A stretch of DNA of 64,000 bases from Sphingomonas sp. PP-CE-1G-424 (GCF_004341085.1 NZ_SLXW01000001.1:806001-870000), one strand, 5' to 3'. Counted from the stretch's first letter, positions 18,237 to 27,437 are shown. Program-made: numbers and translations. The notes: a model not told the origin generated them from the sequence alone.

Positions 18237-18968
18237 ATGAACTTTCTTGCGCTCGGACTGATCATTCCTCTCGCGGCCTGCTCGTTCAGCTGGGACGGCG
18301 ACAAGGAGGGATCGGGTGTCGCGGCGTCCGGCTCGGGCACGACGCGGACCTATCAGGTTACCGGGTTCGATCAGATCGACCTGCGCGGCTCGGACGATGT
18401 CGACGTGCGAGTTGGCACCGGCTTCTCGATCCGCGCCGAAGGTCCCTCCGACCAGCTCGACCGTTTGAAAATCGACCGCGACGGCGAGACGCTCGACATC
18501 GGCCGTAAGAACGGGGCAAGCTTCGGCTGGAACAAGGGCGCAAAGGTAAAGGTGTACGTCACGCTGCCGCGGCTGACCGCGGCAACCATCTCGGGTTCGG
18601 GCTACATCGCCGTCAACCGCGTCGAGGGAAAAGCGTTCACGGGGACGATCGCCGGATCGGGCGACATGGCCCTTGCGACGATCCAAGTCGACGAGGCAAG
18701 ATTCTCCGTCACCGGCTCGGGCGCGCTGCGCGCCAGCGGCACCGCCCGCGCCCTGAACGTCGAGATCGCCGGGTCGGGGGATGTCGATGCGCCGAAGCTC
18801 CGGGCCCAGTCGGCCAAGATCGATATTCCCGGCTCGGGCAGCGTCCGCGCGGTCGTCGACGGACCTGCGATCGTCGACATATCGGGCTCGGGCGATGTCG
18901 ATCTCGGCCCGAACGCGCGCTGCACGATTTCGAAGTCGGGCTCGGGGTCGGTGCGCTGCGGGAACTGA
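18237..18968 (+). CDS. GIN domain (DUF2807) lipoprotein
   Basis: 243 residues. A short signal ends in PLAAC (Cys15), a probable lipobox. The rest is a repetitive beta-solenoid of the putative auto-transporter adhesin, head GIN family. GSG-containing turns recur about every 20 residues (ISGSGYIAV, IAGSGDMAL, VTGSGALRA, IAGSGDVDA, IPGSGSVRA, ISGSGDVDL). The ATG has a CAGGAG ribosome site 7 bases upstream. A second GIN gene follows 37 bases later, so the two probably form an operon. Function is unknown. Confidence 0.85.
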   Translation: MNFLALGLIIPLAACSFSWDGDKEGSGVAASGSGTTRTYQVTGFDQIDLRGSDDVDVRVGTGFSIRAEGPSDQLDRLKIDRDGETLDIGRKNGASFGWNKGAKVKVYVTLPRLTAATISGSGYIAVNRVEGKAFTGTIAGSGDMALATIQVDEARFSVTGSGALRASGTARALNVEIAGSGDVDAPKLRAQSAKIDIPGSGSVRAVVDGPAIVDISGSGDVDLGPNARCTISKSGSGSVRCGN

Positions 18969-19005
18969 CTTGCCGGCGGGCGCGGAAGCAGCGACGGTCG
19001 CGGGC

Positions 19006-19731
19006 ATGAGATATCTGCTCGCTCCGCTGCTGCTACTGTCCTCGCCCACGCTGGCCGGTGCGGCGCCGGTCACGAGCCGGACGGTCTCGGTCGGCAGCTT
19101 CGACAGGATCCGCGTGGAGGGCCCGTTCGAGGTGCGCGTTACGATCGGCTCGCCGCGCGCGACGATCGCCGACGACGTGAACGAGGGAGTGGCGGTGCGC
19201 GTCGACGGCACGACCTTGTCGGTCCGCAAGGGCACCGGCGGCTGGGGCGAGCAACCGCGTGGCGCGAGCGGCGGCGGCGGGCCGATCGTCGTCACGCTCT
19301 CGACGCCCAGCCTCGTCTCGGCGAGCGTCGCGGCAGGCGGGCGGCTGACGATCGCGAAGATGCGCGGGATGAGGGTCGACGTGACGGTCAGCGGCAATGG
19401 CAGCCTCGCGCTGACTGAGGCTGACACCGACCAGCTGAACGCGACGCTGATCGGCACCGGCGGGATGACGCTCGCCGGCCGCGCCGCCCGCGCGCGCCTG
19501 ATCGCCAGCGGCCCGGGCGCGATTGATGCCACCGGGCTGGCGGTCAACGACCTGACCGTGCACCTCGACGGCGTCGGCGACGTGAAGGCGGCAGCGCGCT
19601 ACACCGCGCAGGTGACGAACAGCGGACTGGGAACGGTGACGGTCGCGGGCCCCGCGAAATGCCGGGTGGATGCGGCGGCTGGCGGGCCGGTGGTATGCGG
19701 TAAGCCGGCGGCAGGAGTATCTGCTCCGTGA
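19006..19731 (+). CDS. GIN domain (DUF2807) secreted protein
   Basis: 241 residues. A cleavable signal peptide (MRYLLAPLLLLSSPTLAGA) precedes a beta-solenoid of the same family as the gene before it, with SVSVAAGGRLTI, VSGNGSLALTE and IGTGGMTLAG turns. It lacks a lipobox, so it is predicted soluble in the periplasm or exported. It ends in two cysteine-containing strands (KCRVDAAAGGPVVCG), the same ending type as its neighbour (RCTISKSGSGSVRCG). The pair probably arose by tandem duplication. Function unknown. Confidence 0.83.
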   Translation: MRYLLAPLLLLSSPTLAGAAPVTSRTVSVGSFDRIRVEGPFEVRVTIGSPRATIADDVNEGVAVRVDGTTLSVRKGTGGWGEQPRGASGGGGPIVVTLSTPSLVSASVAAGGRLTIAKMRGMRVDVTVSGNGSLALTEADTDQLNATLIGTGGMTLAGRAARARLIASGPGAIDATGLAVNDLTVHLDGVGDVKAAARYTAQVTNSGLGTVTVAGPAKCRVDAAAGGPVVCGKPAAGVSAP

Positions 19732-19845
19732 GAGAGGAGGGCGCGTTTGTGGCCCGATCCACACCGGCCCCTTCCGACCGAAATTGGCATCTGGATCGCG
19801 CCAGTCACCCTATCGGTATCGGCCCTCATACCTTCCGCACGCGTA

Positions 19846-19943
19846 TCGTCATTCCCGCGGAGGCGGGAGCCCATACTGGCTAACCTCACGCTGAGATCGC
19901 TATCCTCTGAGGATATGGATCCCCGCACGTGCGGGGATGACGA
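19846..19943. repeat. Palindromic intergenic repeat, degenerate copy
   Basis: Outer arms TCGTCATTCCCGC and GCGGGGATGACGA face each other, each holding its own hairpin (CCCGCGGAGGCGGG and CCCCGCACGTGCGGGG), with CATACTGG / ATATCCTCAGAGGATAT-like pairing between. It lies between the GIN pair and the convergent DUF1489 gene. Confidence 0.8.
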
Positions 19944-19996
19944 TGGAATTTATCGTCGAGTGGGATGAACCTCGACGAGTTCTGGCCCCCCCCCCC

Positions 19997-20401
19997 TTAA
20001 ATGAGCGCCAATTCCGCCAGCTTGGTCATCAGCGCCGGCGGCATCACGTCGAGCCCGGTCGCATCCCCGCCCAGATCGAGCGGCGCATCGGCGCCTTCCA
20101 GATATCGCCACCCCTGATGCGCACGCTTGGGTCGCGCCTGCACCAGCACCAGCTTCGGATCGATATGGATCGCGACGCGCCCCTCCTCCGCCTCGCCGAA
20201 CCCGAGGATCGGCGAGCGCGCGATCAGCTGGTGCTTGAGGATCCAGAACATCGAACCCTGACCGGCCACTTCCTCGTGCCGCTTGGGCAGATACCGCGTG
20301 GTGAGGAACACCGGCCCCTCCTCGCCGCGCAGGCGGAGCCGCTCGGCGAGGTGATCGACGCTTTCCGCGCCGAACGCGACTTTAGTGAGGTGGAGCGGCA
20401 T
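19997..20401 (-). CDS. DUF1489 family protein
   Basis: 134 residues. It begins MPLHLTKVAFGAESVDHL and has the PVFLTTRYLPKRHEEVA and GSMFWILKHQL segments that mark this alphaproteobacterial family of unknown function. ATG start at 20401. The MgtE stop is 31 bases upstream on the same strand, so it is probably the second gene of that operon. Soluble, no signal peptide. Confidence 0.85.
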   Translation of the reverse strand: MPLHLTKVAFGAESVDHLAERLRLRGEEGPVFLTTRYLPKRHEEVAGQGSMFWILKHQLIARSPILGFGEAEEGRVAIHIDPKLVLVQARPKRAHQGWRYLEGADAPLDLGGDATGLDVMPPALMTKLAELALI

Positions 20402-20432
20402 ACCGTTGGAAATGGGCGTTAATACCGGCCGA

Positions 20433-21842
20433 TCAACCGTGCAGACCCCAAAGACTCGCCAGCCCGAGGAACGAGAAGAATCCCATCGTGTCGGTCATCG
20501 TCGTCACGAACACCGCGGACGACACCGCCGGATCGATCCGGAACTTGTCGAGCGTCACCGGCACCAGCACGCCGCTGAGCCCAGCCGTGATATTATTGAC
20601 CAGCATCGCCGCCGCGATCACCAGCGACAGGTCGGTGTTGCGGAAAATGACATACGTCCCGCATCCGATCAGCGCCCCGAGCATCACACCATTGGCCGCG
20701 GCGATGCGGAACTCGCGCCCAATCATCCGCGCGGTATTCGAACTCGTCAGCTGGTTGGTCGCCAGCGCGCGGACCACCACCGCCAGCGTCTGCGTGCCGG
20801 CATTGCCGCCCATCCCCGAGACGATCGGCATCAGCACCGCGAGCAATGCGAAGCTGGCGATCGTCCCCTGGAACAGGCCGACGACCGACGATGCGACCAT
20901 CGCGGTGCCGAGGTTGACCACAAGCCACGTGAAGCGCGTGCGTACCGTTAGCCGGATCGGCTCGTTGATGTCGCCGTCGCCGGCGCCGGCCAGACGCAGC
21001 GTATCCTCGCCCGCCTCTTCGGATATGATGTGGACGATGTCGTCGACCGTGATCATGCCGACCAGCCGGCCGCCATGATCGACCACCGCCGCCGAGATCA
21101 GCGCGTATTTCTGGAAGCGCAGCGCGACTTCCTCCTGGTCCATGTCGACCGGGATCAGCGTCTGCTCGCGCTTCATCACATCGGCGATCGCGATCCCGCG
21201 CGGCGTGCGCAGCATCCACGACAGCTGGCACGTGCCGATCGGCTTGTGCGCGGGGTCGACGACGAAGATCTCCCAGAAATCGGTCGTCAGTTCCTCGTGT
21301 CCACGCAGGTAATCGATCGCGTCCCCGACCGTCCAATGCTCGGGCACCGCGATCAGCTCGCGCTGCATCAGGCGGCCGGCGGATTCCTCGGCGTAGCTCA
21401 GCGCCTCCTCGATCGCCGCGCGGTCGTCCGGATCGAGCGCGCGCAGCACCGCGCGCTGCTCGTCCTCGTCCATGTCCTCGATGATCGCGACCGCGTCGTC
21501 GGTATCGAGTTCGGACGCGAGATCGGCGACCTGGTGCGGCTCGAGCGCATCGATCAGATCCTCGCGGACGTAATCGTTCATCTCGGCGAACACGTCGCCG
21601 TCGAGCAGGTCGGTAACCGCCCGCGCGAGTGCTGCACGATCCTCCTGCGGGGTCAGCTCGAACAGATCGGCGATGTCGGCCGGGTGCAGCGGCTCGACCA
21701 GCGCGCGCGCCGCCTCGTCGTTGCCGTCCTCGACCGCATCGAGCACGGCCCGGACGAATTCAGGCCGCAGATGGTCGTCGCGATCGAGTTGCGTCTCGGG
21801 CGCGGTTTCGGTTTCGGGCTCGGGAAGCTCGAGTTCGCTCAT
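20433..21842 (-). CDS. mgtE: Magnesium transporter MgtE
   Basis: 469 residues with the complete MgtE layout: an acidic N domain (to ~140; HPADIADLFELTPQEDRAAL), a CBS pair (about 145-270), a connecting helix, and five membrane helices from ~295 on, including the GNAGTQTLAVVVRAL signature and the NNITAGLSGVLVPV segment. CBS and N domains sense cytoplasmic Mg2+ and gate the channel. The ATG at 21842 has a GGGAGG ribosome site. The N-terminus is unusually rich in Glu and Pro for ~20 residues. Confidence 0.95.
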   Translation of the reverse strand: MSELELPEPETETAPETQLDRDDHLRPEFVRAVLDAVEDGNDEAARALVEPLHPADIADLFELTPQEDRAALARAVTDLLDGDVFAEMNDYVREDLIDALEPHQVADLASELDTDDAVAIIEDMDEDEQRAVLRALDPDDRAAIEEALSYAEESAGRLMQRELIAVPEHWTVGDAIDYLRGHEELTTDFWEIFVVDPAHKPIGTCQLSWMLRTPRGIAIADVMKREQTLIPVDMDQEEVALRFQKYALISAAVVDHGGRLVGMITVDDIVHIISEEAGEDTLRLAGAGDGDINEPIRLTVRTRFTWLVVNLGTAMVASSVVGLFQGTIASFALLAVLMPIVSGMGGNAGTQTLAVVVRALATNQLTSSNTARMIGREFRIAAANGVMLGALIGCGTYVIFRNTDLSLVIAAAMLVNNITAGLSGVLVPVTLDKFRIDPAVSSAVFVTTMTDTMGFFSFLGLASLWGLHG

Positions 21843-21950
21843 GGCTGCCTCCCTTAAAAGATGGTCGGTTGGGCCCTAACGCGACGCGCATGCATTTGCC
21901 AGTCGGAGTGCGGCTCCCTATCTGCCGCGCATCAATTCAGGAGACGATGA

Positions 21951-22409
21951 ATGTCCGATACCCCCGAAACGCTGACGCTGACCCTCGATGGCGGCGACGT
22001 CACGATCAAGTTCCGCCCCGATCTGGCGCCCAAGCATGTCGAGCGGATCGCCGAGCTGGCGAACGAAGGCTTTTACGACGGCGTCCCCTTCCACCGCGTG
22101 ATCCCGGGCTTCATGGCGCAGGGCGGTGACGGCGGTAACGGCGACGGCACCGGCGGCTCGACCAAGCCCAACCTCAAGGCGGAATTCTCGGCCGAGCCGC
22201 ATGTCCGCGGCGTGTGCTCGATGGCACGCACCAACCAGCCCGACACGGCGAACTCGCAGTTCTTCATCGTGTTCGACGACGCACGCTTCCTCGACAAGCA
22301 GTACACCGTCTGGGGCGAAGTCACCGACGGCATGGACCTGATCGACGCGCTGCCGAAGGGCGAGCCGCCGAAGACGCCGGGCAAGATCGTCAAGGCACGC
22401 GCTGCGTAA
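21951..22409 (+). CDS. Cyclophilin-type peptidyl-prolyl cis-trans isomerase
   Basis: 152 residues, no signal peptide, so cytoplasmic. The active-site segments FHRVIPGFMAQGGD (near 45-58), SMARTNQPDTANSQFFI (near 90-105) and the terminal PPKTPGKIVKARA fit PpiB-type cyclophilins. CAGGAG lies 9 bases before the ATG. Divergent from mgtE and followed by a palindromic repeat. Confidence 0.93.
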   Translation: MSDTPETLTLTLDGGDVTIKFRPDLAPKHVERIAELANEGFYDGVPFHRVIPGFMAQGGDGGNGDGTGGSTKPNLKAEFSAEPHVRGVCSMARTNQPDTANSQFFIVFDDARFLDKQYTVWGEVTDGMDLIDALPKGEPPKTPGKIVKARAA

Positions 22410-22416
22410 GCTACAT

Positions 22417-22520
22417 TCCCCTCCCGCTAACGGGAGGGGCTAGGGGAGGGAGCGACGTACGTACCGGGGTCCGGTGCATGAGGCACGCCCCTCCCCCGAC
22501 CCCTCCCGCAGCGGGAGGGG
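22417..22520. repeat. Palindromic intergenic repeat, CCCCTCCCGC family
   Basis: Left arm CCCCTCCCGC-taa-CGGGAGGGG and right arm CCCCTCCCGC-a-GCGGGAGGGG are each hairpins and also pair with each other, continuing through GGGGAGGG/CCCCTCCCCC. The centre is unique. It fills the gap between the convergent cyclophilin and LysR genes. Confidence 0.85.
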
Positions 22521-22528
22521 AGTAACCG

Positions 22529-23413
22529 TCAGACCTCGGCTACCGTCCGTATCAGCCAATCGTGGAACAGCTTCACCGGTTTGGTCTGCAACGCCCTTGG
22601 GCGGCACACGAACCAATAGCTGTACGGGCTCTCCACCTCGATATCGAACAGCCGGACCAGTCGCGGATCGTTCGCATCCTCGAAATGGCTCGCATGCATG
22701 AACGCGACGCCAAGCCCCTGCGCGGCTGCCTCCAGCATCAGCGCCCCCGAATCGAAATGATCGATCGCCAACGGCTCGATCTCGTCGAGCCCCGCCGCCG
22801 TCCGCCATGCCGTGAACGTATCCGTCATGTCGCGGTGCACCAGCGCTGTCAGACTCGAGAGCTGTTCGGGCCGCGTGACCGGATCCGCGCGCTCCAACAG
22901 GCTCCTTGCCCCGATCACATACACCGAGTTCCGATCGAGCCGCCGCGCGTAGAAGGCTGGGTCGATCTCGCGCGACAAGGCGATCACCGCATCCAGTCCG
23001 TCGCCGAGCCGCGACACCAGATGCGCTGCGGTATCGATATCGAGATGCAGCTCGGGGTGCGACGTGCGCAACTCGCCCAGCTTGGGGAACAGCTTCTGCG
23101 ACGCATAGAGCGGCAGTATCCCGAGCCGCAGCCGCAGCACCTCGGTCGTGCTGGTCAGCGATTCGACCGCATCCGACAGCGAGTCGAGTACCGGTGCGAT
23201 CTGCGCCAGAAGCCGCTCACCATCCGCATTGAGCACCATCGCCTGATGCCGCCGCGCGAACAGCGGCTTGGCGATGAAGCGTTCCAGGCTCTGCACGCGC
23301 CGGCTGAGCGCAGGCGCGGATAGCGCAAGATCCTCCGCCGCGGCCTTGATCGACCCCAGCCGCGCGACCTGCACGAACGCCTCGATAGCCCCCAGTGGCG
23401 GCAGCCTGCGCAT
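22529..23413 (-). CDS. LysR family transcriptional regulator (GcvA-like)
   Basis: 294 residues. The winged helix-turn-helix occupies residues 1-60 (LGAIEAFVQVARLGSIKAAAEDLALSAPALSRRVQ, read in pieces), followed by a linker helix and the two-lobed effector domain (from ~90). The start MRRLPPLGAIEAF resembles the GcvA subgroup. The ATG at 23413 has AGAGGAAAC directly upstream. An exact palindrome with a T-N11-A core lies 55-79 bases upstream of the start and fits autoregulation. The target gene is unknown; the divergent CDC48-like gene is the obvious candidate. Confidence 0.9.
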   Translation of the reverse strand: MRRLPPLGAIEAFVQVARLGSIKAAAEDLALSAPALSRRVQSLERFIAKPLFARRHQAMVLNADGERLLAQIAPVLDSLSDAVESLTSTTEVLRLRLGILPLYASQKLFPKLGELRTSHPELHLDIDTAAHLVSRLGDGLDAVIALSREIDPAFYARRLDRNSVYVIGARSLLERADPVTRPEQLSSLTALVHRDMTDTFTAWRTAAGLDEIEPLAIDHFDSGALMLEAAAQGLGVAFMHASHFEDANDPRLVRLFDIEVESPYSYWFVCRPRALQTKPVKLFHDWLIRTVAEV

Positions 23414-23467
23414 GTTTCCTCTTTCGACTCGACGAGTGTGACAATGACCGCTGGACGCATTCAGCCA

Positions 23468-23492
23468 TACGATTGCAGTTAGCGCAATCGTA
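23468..23492. promoter_or_regulatory. Candidate LysR-type operator (perfect 9-bp inverted repeat)
   Basis: TACGATTGC and GCAATCGTA are exact reverse complements separated by 7 bases; the core TGC-N7-GCA carries the T-N11-A pattern of LysR-type binding sites. It lies between the divergent LysR gene and the CDC48-like gene. Confidence 0.7.
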
Positions 23493-23607
23493 GCTGATCC
23501 CTTCGCACTTGCAACATGAACCGTCTCGCTGCAAAAAGACCTCGCCTTTCAGGCATCCTCTCCTAAAAACTTTCACGGGCTGGCCTTCATTGGCCGGCCC
23601 TTTTTTT
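23493..23607 (+). ncRNA. Possible small RNA or leader transcript ending in a strong terminator
   Basis: A canonical terminator closes this stretch, yet no protein gene lies upstream on the plus strand (the LysR gene runs the other way). A transcript starting near the LysR operator would be about 100 bases and would contain the pyrimidine-rich CATCCTCTCCTAAAAAC, which could pair with ribosome sites. It may instead be an attenuated leader of the CDC48-like gene. The 5' end is a guess. Confidence 0.35.
23577..23607 (+). terminator. Rho-independent terminator upstream of the CDC48-like gene
   Basis: GGGCTGGCC pairs with GGCCGGCCC (9 bp, one G-T) around TTCATT, followed by seven T residues. It lies 88 bases before the CDC48-like start, on the same strand. 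Confidence 0.85.
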
Positions 23608-23694
23608 GTGCGTTTTCGGACGCGCGAACAGGGCCGGTCCTCGAAACCGCGTGGTTCACCCCCCATCTGATCCTTCGAGTTCGAAGGAGTCGAG

Positions 23695-25968
23695 ATGCCC
23701 GATAGCGAAATCCCCACGCGAAAAATTCAGGTGGCCAATGCGCGTCCCGAGGACAGCGGCCGCGGCCTGGCACATCTGCCGCGCGCGTTGATGGCGACGC
23801 TCGGCATCGGCGAAGGCGACGTGATCGAAATCCTCGGCAAGCAGAACACGCCCGCGCGCGCCGTTGGTCCGTATCCGGAGGACGAGGGCCTCGACATCCT
23901 CCGCCTCGACGGCCTCCAGCGCGCCAATGCCGGCGTCGGCTCGGGCGATTACGTCGAAGTGCGCAAAGCCGAGTCGAAACCGGCGACGCGCGTCGTGTTC
24001 GCGCCCGCGCAGCAGAACCTTCGCCTCCAGGGCTCGACCAACGCACTCAAGCGCACCTTCCTCGGCCGGCCGATCTGCCAGGGCGATATCGTCGCGACCG
24101 CGGGGCATCAGCGTGTCGGCAACATGCCTCCCAACGTTCAGCAGTTCATGAACGCGCCGGCGTATGCGTTGCAGGAGATTCGCCTCGCGGTGATCGCCGC
24201 CAGCCCCAAGGGCGTGGTGCACATCGACGAGAACACCGAGATCGAACTGCGCTCCGAATATGAGGAGCCGCAGGCCGCACGCCGCGCCGACGTCACCTAC
24301 GACGATATCGGCGGCATGGCGCAGACGATCGACCAATTGCGCGAGATGGTCGAACTGCCGCTCCGCTATCCCGAACTGTTCCAGCGGCTCGGCGTCGATC
24401 CACCCAAGGGCGTGTTGCTGCACGGCCCTCCCGGCACCGGCAAGACGCGCCTTGCGCGCGCCGTCGCCAACGAATCGGATGCACAGTTCTTCCTGATCAA
24501 CGGCCCCGAGATCATGGGCTCCGCCTATGGTGAGTCCGAGTCGCGCCTCCGCGAAGTGTTCGAGGAAGCCGCGAAGGCAGCGCCTTCGATCGTGTTCATC
24601 GACGAGATCGATTCGATCGCGCCGAAGCGTGGCCAGGTGTCAGGCGAGGCGGAAAAGCGTCTCGTCGCGCAGTTGTTGACGCTGATGGACGGTATCGAGT
24701 CGCGTGCGAACCTTGTCGTAATCGCCGCCACCAATCGTCCCGAGGCGATCGATGAAGCGCTGCGTCGTCCGGGCCGGTTCGACCGTGAGATCGTCGTCGG
24801 CGTGCCGGACGAGCGTGGCCGTCGCGAGATCCTCGGCATTCACACGCGCGGCATGCCGCTCGGCGATCGCGTCGATCTCGATGAGCTATCGCGCACCACG
24901 TACGGCTTCGTCGGCGCCGATCTTGCCGCGCTGACCCGCGAGGCGGCGATCGAGGCGGTCCGGCGGATCATGCCGAAGCTCAACCTGGAGGAGCGCACCA
25001 TCCCGCCCGAAGTGCTCGACGAACTGTCGGTCACGCGCGAGGATTTCCTGGGGGCGCTCAAGCGCGTCCAGCCCTCGGCGATGCGCGAAGTCATGGTGCA
25101 GGCGCCGACCGTGCGTTGGGCCGATGTCGGCGGGCTCGACGATGCGCAGATGCGGCTGAAGGAGGGCGTCGAACTCCCGCTCAAGAACCCCGACGCGTTC
25201 CGCCGCCTCGGCATCCGGCCGGCGAAGGGATTCCTGCTCTACGGCCCCCCCGGCACCGGCAAGACGCTGCTGGCGAAGGCGGTCGCGCGCGAGGCGGAGG
25301 CGAACTTCATCGCCACCAAATCGTCCGACCTGCTCAGCAAATGGTACGGCGAAAGCGAACAGCAGATCGCCCGGCTGTTTCAGCGCGCACGCCAGGTCGC
25401 GCCGTGCGTGATTTTCATCGACGAACTCGATTCGCTGGTGCCTGCACGTGGCAGCGGCGCGGGCGAGCCGCAGGTGACCGAGCGCGTCGTCAACACGATC
25501 CTGGCGGAAATGGACGGGCTGGAAGAGCTGCAGTCGGTCGTCGTGATCGGCGCGACCAACCGTCCGAACCTGATCGATCCGGCGTTGCTGCGTCCCGGCC
25601 GGTTCGACGAACTCGTCTATGTCGGCGTCCCCGACAAGGCCGGCCGCCGCCGCATCCTCGGTATCCAGACCGAAAAGATGCCGCTGGCGTCCGACGTCGA
25701 TCTCGACCGCCTCGCCGACCGCACCGACCGTTTTTCAGGTGCGGACCTGGAGGACGTCGTCCGCCGCGCCGGCCTGGTGGCGTTGCGCCGCTCGATCGAT
25801 TCGACCGACGTGACGATGGCCGACTTCGAGGGCGCGCTGAAGGAGTCGCGCGCCAGCATCACCCCGGAAACCGAGCGCGAGTACGAACAGATGGCCGCGC
25901 GCCTCAAGCAGGATGCGACGGCGATCCAACCCCTAGGCTTCGCCTTCCCGCCGAGAAAAGACGACTGA
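23695..25968 (+). CDS. CDC48/VAT-type double AAA+ ATPase
   Basis: 757 residues with the full CDC48 layout: a double-psi barrel N domain (1-90) and N-C half (to ~180), then D1 and D2 AAA modules. D1 has GPPGTGKTR near 243-251, [10 protein letters not shown], and [21 protein letters not shown]2 has GPPGTGKTL near 517-525, [10 protein letters not shown] and [20 protein letters not shown]. Both Walker boxes and arginine fingers are intact. It is expected to unfold proteins, possibly for a protease or for disaggregation; archaeal and eukaryotic homologues are near-universal but bacterial ones are patchy. The ATG at 23695 follows AAGGAG. The tail beyond D2 is short and lacks the HbYX motif seen in proteasome partners. 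Confidence 0.93.
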   Translation: MPDSEIPTRKIQVANARPEDSGRGLAHLPRALMATLGIGEGDVIEILGKQNTPARAVGPYPEDEGLDILRLDGLQRANAGVGSGDYVEVRKAESKPATRVVFAPAQQNLRLQGSTNALKRTFLGRPICQGDIVATAGHQRVGNMPPNVQQFMNAPAYALQEIRLAVIAASPKGVVHIDENTEIELRSEYEEPQAARRADVTYDDIGGMAQTIDQLREMVELPLRYPELFQRLGVDPPKGVLLHGPPGTGKTRLARAVANESDAQFFLINGPEIMGSAYGESESRLREVFEEAAKAAPSIVFIDEIDSIAPKRGQVSGEAEKRLVAQLLTLMDGIESRANLVVIAATNRPEAIDEALRRPGRFDREIVVGVPDERGRREILGIHTRGMPLGDRVDLDELSRTTYGFVGADLAALTREAAIEAVRRIMPKLNLEERTIPPEVLDELSVTREDFLGALKRVQPSAMREVMVQAPTVRWADVGGLDDAQMRLKEGVELPLKNPDAFRRLGIRPAKGFLLYGPPGTGKTLLAKAVAREAEANFIATKSSDLLSKWYGESEQQIARLFQRARQVAPCVIFIDELDSLVPARGSGAGEPQVTERVVNTILAEMDGLEELQSVVVIGATNRPNLIDPALLRPGRFDELVYVGVPDKAGRRRILGIQTEKMPLASDVDLDRLADRTDRFSGADLEDVVRRAGLVALRRSIDSTDVTMADFEGALKESRASITPETEREYEQMAARLKQDATAIQPLGFAFPPRKDD

Positions 25969-25986
25969 ATCGGGTGTTACCCATCG

Positions 25987-26035
25987 CCATCCCGGGCCTG
26001 CCCCTGTCGTGAGACGGGAACAGGCTCCGGGATGG
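25987..26035. terminator. Long hairpin after the CDC48-like gene
   Basis: CCATCCCGG pairs with CCGGGATGG, then GCCTG with CAGGC and CCTGTC with GAC-GG inside, giving an extended stem starting 19 bases after the stop. No T tract follows. It may be a transcript-end structure or another palindromic repeat. Confidence 0.45.
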
Positions 26036-26139
26036 TTGGGCGCTTGCTCCGCCTCGTAGTGGCCACCTCGGCACGATCGAAAGTGAACCCTTCGTCGCGA
26101 CGGGCGTTTGGCGAACGGATCACGAGAGAAGGACATATC

Positions 26140-26430
26140 ATGAAGATTCAGCATGCTACGGCTATCGCGGCCGCTCTGACGATGATGTGCGGCACGCCGG
26201 CGCTCGCCCAGACGACGCGGGAAACCAAGGTGGATCACGATACCAAGGTCCATGACGGCGTCGCCACCGCAACGACGAAAGTCACCACGACCAGCAAGCG
26301 CAAGACGCACCGGCCGAAGAAGATCCTTGGCGTGAAGGTCGGTCACAAGACCGTCGAGCACAAGACGGTACGCGAAAGCTCGGTGAGCTCGGACGGCGAC
26401 CGCAGCGTCAAGGTCAAGACCTCGCATTGA
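26140..26430 (+). CDS. Small exported basic protein, unknown function
   Basis: 96 residues. A signal peptide with cleavage near AQA/LAQ (MKIQHATAIAAALTMMCG, then TPALAQ) is followed by ~72 residues rich in Thr, Lys, Val and His (KVDHDTKVHDGVATATTKV, KTVEHKTVRESS), low in complexity and probably unstructured. The ribosome site AGAAGGA is 8 bases before the ATG. I do not recognise a family. A 12-bp hairpin follows the stop, so it is likely transcribed alone. Confidence 0.8.
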   Translation: MKIQHATAIAAALTMMCGTPALAQTTRETKVDHDTKVHDGVATATTKVTTTSKRKTHRPKKILGVKVGHKTVEHKTVRESSVSSDGDRSVKVKTSH

Positions 26431-26438
26431 TCCGACAC

Positions 26439-26467
26439 GGGCACTGGCGCCGATCGCGCCAGTGCCC
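26439..26467 (+). terminator. Strong hairpin after the small exported protein
   Basis: GGGCACTGGCGC and GCGCCAGTGCCC form a perfect 12-bp stem with a 5-base loop, 8 bases after the stop. A T run is lacking. Confidence 0.55.
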
Positions 26468-26521
26468 GGCAAGGAGAAGCGGGCGCAGGTTCGGGCTTGG
26501 CCGCTAGCAGATAGACGATTG

Positions 26522-27316
26522 CTAGTCCGATACGCGTTCGATCAGCGCCATCGCCGCGTGGGGCGCCCTGACCTTGGCGCCATTGATGAAGAAGACGAAC
26601 GTCTCGCGCGGATGCGTGGGCGGTAGCGCCTCTTCGACATAGGGAAGCCCCTCGGGTCTACCGCCCGCCGCCCAGAGCTTTGCCTTGTCCGCCCAGTCGT
26701 CCAGCGCGGCCGGTGCATAGCCGGCGACGAAGCGCTCCTCGGCGTCCTCCAGCCGGACGTAGACGAAGTCGCCGGTCAGATCAGCGATCGCGGGATAGTC
26801 GGCGGATTGCGCGTAGACGATCGCCACCCCCGCCGCGCGGCACATCGCGACGAACGCGGGCACCGCGAAGCTTGCGTGCCGGACCTGCACCGCGTGACGT
26901 AGCGCGATGCCGTCCTGCTTCGCCGGCAACAGCTTCAGGAACGCGGCGAAATCGTCCGCGTCGAACTGCTTGGTCGCCATGAACTGCCACAGAATCGGCC
27001 CGAGCCGGTCGCCGAGCTCGACGATGCCCTGCCCGGTGAATTTGGCGATCGACTCCCCCGCCTCGGCCAGGACCTTGCGGTTGGTGCAATAGCGCGACGC
27101 CTTCAGGCTGAACACGAAGCCGTCGGGGACCGCCTTGGCCCAGGACGCGAAGGTGGCGGGCTTCTGGCTGCCATAATAGGTGCCGTTGATCTCGATCGCG
27201 GTGACGTGCGCGGCAGCATAGTCGAGCTCGCGCTTCTGCGGCCATTTCTCGGGGTAGAACGTCCCGCGCCACGGCTCGTAGGTCCAGCCGCCAATACCGA
27301 TTCTCATATCGCTCAT
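26522..27316 (-). CDS. DUF72 domain protein (YecE-like)
   Basis: 264 residues of a TIM-barrel-like DUF72 fold. The start IGIGGWTYEPWRGTFYP, the EINGTYYGSQKPATFASW segment and the SLKASRYCTNRKVL segment are typical. Function is unknown for the family. The start is set at ATG 27316 (MSDMRIGIG); an upstream ATG at 27400 would add 28 residues that are not family-like and run toward the tRNA gene. No signal peptide. Confidence 0.87.
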   Translation of the reverse strand: MSDMRIGIGGWTYEPWRGTFYPEKWPQKRELDYAAAHVTAIEINGTYYGSQKPATFASWAKAVPDGFVFSLKASRYCTNRKVLAEAGESIAKFTGQGIVELGDRLGPILWQFMATKQFDADDFAAFLKLLPAKQDGIALRHAVQVRHASFAVPAFVAMCRAAGVAIVYAQSADYPAIADLTGDFVYVRLEDAEERFVAGYAPAALDDWADKAKLWAAGGRPEGLPYVEEALPPTHPRETFVFFINGAKVRAPHAAMALIERVSD

Positions 27317-27437
27317 CGCCGAAGTGTAGCGCGCGCGAAGCCGTTTTGGCGATGGGCCATTCGGGTGGACATATCGGGAGATGACGAAGGGATTGTGCAA
27401 ACCGCATCGGCAAAGTCGCTGCCGTCCTGGCAGCGAC

